A DNA stretch of 64,000 nucleotides from Paralvinella palmiformis. Taxonomy: Eukaryota > Annelida > Polychaeta > Terebellida > Alvinellidae. The position numbers and the translations under genes are program-made. Positions 59,400-64,000 of the stretch are shown here, piece after piece (the stretch's first letter is position 1; each line of letters starts with the position of its first letter). The stretch is taken from positions 791,501 to 855,500 of the forward strand of contig JAODUP010000032.1 of the NCBI GenBank assembly GCA_025642065.1. The letters run 5' to 3'. Below the pieces are notes generated by a model. It saw only the letters and a list, made by a program, of their open reading frames with translations. It made no database searches and was not told the DNA's origin.

Positions 59400-59992
59400 A
59401 ATTACCACTCGTCCTGCAGCCCACGCCACGGTCAGTGGTAACTTCGGATTTCAGTCTGGTAACCTCGGCCCCGTGAATTCTAGTAATCTCGGCCCCTAGA
59501 CATTTATAGCTATTTCTATGTTGGTATAGTGACGACAATATATGCTAATAAAAGAAATATGTTTAATTATGTGGCATTCTGATATGTATTATGCATACAT
59601 TGCCAGTGAAACATTTAAATATAACATGTTGTGTTCGTGTTTGCGTATCTTCTTTAGCACAAACTTGTAAGCTCAGAGAAACACAAATCATGTGGTTGTT
59701 ACGTCATACACACACTAACTTCGTTTATTAAAAATGGGTATGAAGAACATGAATACTTGCACAATAATTATTACGAAGAACAGTACACGACATTCATCCC
59801 CCTAACTTTTGACCATATCCAATCAAAATGTAAACCGCATTACCACAATAAATCAATATATAAACAATACCGTATCAGGCGTATGTAATTGCATGTTCAG
59901 TTGCAAAATAATCCATTCATTTTTTTTTGGGGGGAAAGAGTTCCAGTCCGAAATTACTAGGGGCGGAGGTTACTGTAATTCCATGCCACAGT
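59400..59992. mobile_element. Candidate MITE with CTCGGCCCC-type ends
   Basis: The left end carries GTAACCTCGGCCCC and GTAATCTCGGCCCCTAG; the right end carries their inverse CTAGGGGCGGAGGTTAC. The interior is AT-rich without an ORF. Ends and target duplication were not resolved. Confidence 0.35.
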
Positions 59993-60881
59993 GACTGCCA
60001 GGCATCAAGCCTTCAAAGGCATGTTCTTTCACTCTTTGTTTACTTTTCCACTTAGCGACTCAGTTAATCTGGTCGATTAGTACATTTAGGAACATGAGGA
60101 TTGCTACCTAACTACTAATATGATAATGCTAGTGTTATATTTAATAGACAATCAAGGAGCAACATTGTGGCACTGTTGTCTTCAGGCTGTAGCTTAAAAA
60201 AAGAAATACAGGCCACATAACTACTCACTTTATGTAGTGGCTCAGTGACACTGATAGTAAGATGGCACATAGGCTTGGAACAGTTTGGCTTTACAGCCAC
60301 TAATAATAGTGCAAACTACTACCATTAAGTGAGAATGCAAACAAAGCAAAATAAGAAAGATTATGAAAGCTGTAAGCGAGTTCGATCATTTATTCCATCT
60401 TGGCAGATATAATTAATTAATTATAATGATGTCTTTGTTCTGTAAGATGGATGTACACATAGATAAGTACACATAAACATAAATTTGTTTTATATGCTGT
60501 ACATTTATAAATACTTATTAATTTATAAAACAATTTGCACAGAAAAACTGGATTTTGGGGCAAAATTATTAGTGTAATGGCCTGGAGTCAGAACATGACA
60601 TGCCGATGTCTGGCAGTTCCCTCTCTCTCTTACTAATAGCAATACTAGAGTTCTAGTTAGTTAAGTAAGGCCAGCAAAATATTTTCAATTCGGTTGCCCC
60701 CGGGCAACTAGATTAGAAATGCACTTGCCCAACAAATGTTGCATACCACATATATGGAATCTCAATTTTAAACCGATTCCATATACAGTATGCGAATTAG
60801 ACAAAAAAAATGGAAAACATGTTAATGTACAAGCGTGATTCTGTAAATCTATGTGTGACTGCGTATGCGACAAAATGGATG

Positions 60882-60928
60882 GTTGAATCCAGAATTATAC
60901 CATCCTGTCATAAAATTCTGGATTCAAC
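60882..60928. repeat. Perfect 15-bp inverted repeat (hairpin)
   Basis: GTTGAATCCAGAATT at 60882-60896 and its exact inverse at 60914-60928 around a 17-base loop. A second imperfect hairpin (TATGGAATC / GATTCCATA) lies at about 60755-60785. Confidence 0.9.
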
Positions 60929-60992
60929 TGTCCGATTCCAGTGTCCAGGCAGGCTTTCCCAAGAAAAGAAGGTGATCAGGCTGTCCAAAGCA

Positions 60993-62119
60993 CATGGATT
61001 TCGCATGCCGTATATGTGGAATCTGCTTTAGGCGTAGCTGGCACTAACAGCCAGCTTTGCATTGCGGATTATAAGTATAGGAACGCAGCAGGAAAAAACG
61101 ATTATTTTAATTGGTTTGCTCACCAGGCATTCACACACACATATTTGGTGAATTTTTGTCCCAAAAATACACTTGCCTGAACGTGCGAGTAATTGGCGAT
61201 CAGCATTAGCCCAGCATGAAAATATACTTGTCCTGGGTGTCTGAGCAACCAATTTTTCTGGCCCTGGCTTAGGCCTTTAATAGCTAAATGAACAGTTCAT
61301 TTTCAGACTTAATTGTTTGATGCTTATAAAAGTTACCACAAATAATAATCAAAAACTACCTGCCATCATAGATATAAGGACATAATACTATTTACTGGAA
61401 GGTAATCATTAAGCCTTTTAAGGAAACCTTGTAAGCGAGATTATATGATAGGAATGAAAATTTTTATGTCAGGTGGCAAAAGAGTCATACAGCTATCCCA
61501 ATCAAGTCATGTCACAGATCCTCTGGCCTAGTAAACCTAATGCTCCTGTGTTTTATCTACTAAATGATACTGTTGCCAATTCATTTAGATAAATATGACA
61601 CTTTGGTAGACATTTCATCTTACAAGGGTGCAAAACAATCTTTATAAGGAATTTCACTATAGAGTTTTCTTTATTTGTTTCAGTAACATACAATTACAAG
61701 ATTGTTTGGACCAACTATACCTTAATATTCATAAGTACATTTCTGTTCTGAAATTTTGTTTGGCTGACCTGTATTTATATTGTTATAACTGAGTAATACA
61801 AACAGCTCGTCTTAAGTGACATTATATTTCAGGAACATATGATCTGTGCCTGGCTTGAAAATAACAGTGCCACATGAATTATAGTGGATTTACTAGGACT
61901 TCAAAATGGATAATATTATTAATAATGTATATTTAATGAAGACTGGTAATGTTTCAGACCAGAACATTATTGGTGTTTTGACTCTAGATACTGTATGTAC
62001 TCGTGTATAAGACGCATATGTTTTTAGGACCAATAAACCCCCTGGAGTTGAACCCACATATAAGACACACAAAATGTACATCGACATTTGATTGGAGATT
62101 TGCCACAAGGACAGCATCA

Positions 62120-62154
<35 letters not shown>

Positions 62155-63113
62155 TTTCAGTTTTGATGGTGTCCCCTATGTTGTTTATATAAATGACATA
62201 GTGGACACTTTATTTATATAATGCATCCCCCCTAACATAACATTAAAAACATTCATGACAAATTTAAAAATAAAAAGTGTATAATAGTCAATAGATATAA
62301 TTATATCTTTTATTATGAAGCAACATACAAGTGTATATGGTATTCATTCCATTGTGCAGCTTGGATTTTTTTAAAGTGAGGAACTGGGAAATCTTCCTAA
62401 TTCTTTGATTTAAAATGTGCAACCTACTCACTAAGGCCCTCATTCAAAGCTTTAAGTGTATTGTATGTTTTGTTGAGTACTTGTATGCTGCTGACTTATT
62501 GGTAACAAACTCATTTCTCCAGGTCAGTTGGAATATTAAGCAGACACATCAACTAATAATTTTTTAATTGATTAAAAATATCTATGCATATCCCTGTTTT
62601 AATGATTAGGGTTATAAAAATTAATAATCCCTGATAGTTTTTTATGGTGCATTAAAGTTGTATATTTTTATAGTGCTGTGTAGGTATTATATAAAATAAA
62701 GTAAGTCAACAAATAGATGTAAAAAATACAATATCACAAGTTATATATAACATACTGTGCACTGAAAAGTATAAACATTTATATTAATGAAATGATCATT
62801 TAAAAAAAATCTTTAAAAAAAGTCAGTTAATTTAACTCCGTCGATTCTATTTTATACCCAGTCCTAAAATGTGCCTTTCGCTAAGTTTCACATGCCTTGA
62901 TTAAATCACCGCACCTTGTTTGAAGTGAATGTGATCAACAAGCTCAGTACTATGGTTTTATTATGCTAAGCACTTTCTTGTTTACATTGTTGATCTTATC
63001 TAAATAGTTCAGGTACTCTCTGTGTTATTGCAAATATGTTTGTAGTGAATTCTACTCCATATCAAAAATTGTTAAAATCTTATTTGAAATAAATATCCTC
63101 TTTTTGTTTTCAG
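60993..63113. other. Intergenic or intronic DNA
   Basis: No exon recognised. (AT)n at 62122-62152. TATATAATGCATCCCCCC text at about 62215-62232 is shared with about 57985-58003, suggesting a dispersed repeat. Confidence 0.4.
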
Positions 63114-63867
63114 GAAAGTGAAGAGCATTTTTCAGTCTGCTTAGATTATGCTACATCAAATTTGAAGTATCACAGATATTTGGAGCCAGACAGCCATAAA
63201 ATACAGAGATCTATTAATGGGTAATTTTCTGGCAAATTATCTCTCATTTGTTAATGATGAAAATTCTTAAATAGATTAATGTTATTAGCATTAGCTTGCT
63301 TAAATCTCATGGATATTTATGTTTGTATGCAAGTTGCCTCCCTGCTCATTTCATTTGCCATTACTATTTGTAAAATCTTTATGACACCATTTTAATTTGC
63401 TCCCTATTTAGTTTTTATTAATGATGAATTTTATTTATCCCATTTGTCAAAGTATACCATATTATAATGAGGATATAATATCTAAGGAAAATTGTCAGGA
63501 TTGCCACTAGTCAGGAAATTTGGGAATTAATCACTGAAACTTAAAATTTGATGAAAAATCCATGAAAGTGTCCTTTACCCATTAATGTTCTCACCACTGT
63601 TTCAGAATTGAGAATTTAGATTGATACAGTTAAATGTATGTTAGGCTGAAGTCAGATTTTCATAATTTAAAATGGTGTACATTAAGAAATTAGTCAACTG
63701 AACATATGAATTTGACTCTACTTGGTGTGAATATGAGTGTACAGGTGACCATTTTGTGAAAGTTAGGATGCAGGTCCCTATACATTTCACAAAGATAACA
63801 AACTTTAATTATGAAAATACTATATATAAATGAAACTGTCTGATGATAATATAGATACTAATATACA

Positions 63868-63928
<61 letters not shown>

Positions 63929-64000
63929 TTTGCACAGATTGTTTTGTTTTCAGGCTTAGTGAAAAGTTCCAGATTCATTCCCAGGATGAAAAAGCTGAGG
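63114..64000 (+). CDS. Two exons of an unidentified gene (3'-partial)
   Basis: Exons 63114-63220 (acceptor TTTTGTTTTCAG, donor AATGG|GTAATT) and 63954 onward (acceptor TTTTGTTTTCAG, still open at the window end) join in phase 2. The peptide starts ESEEHFSVCLDYATSNLKYH and continues HKIQRSINGLSEKFQIHSQD. It is hydrophilic and predicted helical, possibly coiled coil. Acceptors are strong. I cannot name it; it may start a second gene or precede another PH-type protein. Confidence 0.6.
63863..63928. repeat. (CT)n-(AT)n-(AC)n compound microsatellite
   Basis: Three dinucleotide arrays in series, ending about 25 bp before the exon at 63954. Confidence 0.9.

Overview
The window is invertebrate metazoan nuclear DNA. 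It is AT-rich, has spliceosomal introns with GT-AG borders, and carries many microsatellites and degraded transposons. The mix of receptor guanylate cyclase, CR1-like LINEs, a Penelope-like element, hAT elements and tRNA-derived SINEs fits a lophotrochozoan such as a mollusc; that lineage is inference. There is no bacterial, organellar or viral gene content. Most ORFs over 60 codons here are chance or microsatellite ORFs.

Layout. (1) 678-7375, plus strand: the last four coding exons of a gene ending in a PH domain, with a Penelope-like relic in one intron and a CR1-like LINE relic in the last. (2) 11691-12634, minus strand: a large terminal coding exon of a Ser-rich protein I cannot name. (3) 14.5-27.1 kb: gene-poor DNA with an 810-bp hAT element flanked by 8-bp duplications, two SINEs with 11-12-bp duplications, two small tRNA-like repeats, and a 2.36-kb hAT-like element whose ends are tandem repeats. 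A weak two-exon ORF lies at 17.8-18.8 kb. (4) 30174-52408, minus strand: a 21-exon receptor-type guanylate cyclase-like gene, the main gene of the window, with a TATA box at 52572-52579. (5) 53.9-62 kb: transposon relics and simple repeats. (6) 63114-64000, plus strand: two exons of an unidentified gene leaving the window.

The cyclase gene encodes a signal peptide, an ANF-receptor ectodomain, one membrane span, a kinase-homology domain, a helical linker and a cyclase domain. Both metal-binding Asp and the Glu and Cys expected for guanine selection are kept. The catalytic Asn and Arg of the usual NTASR motif are replaced by Thr and Met, and the kinase-homology N-lobe is cut short. One exon junction (4/5) does not keep frame in my model. 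It may be a pseudo-cyclase receptor or a decaying gene.

The cyclase introns hold the densest accessory DNA. Intron 5 carries a CR1-like LINE split by about 3.75 kb that contains a second LINE and a foldback element. Introns 13 and 14 hold long triplet arrays that are open in several frames but are not genes.
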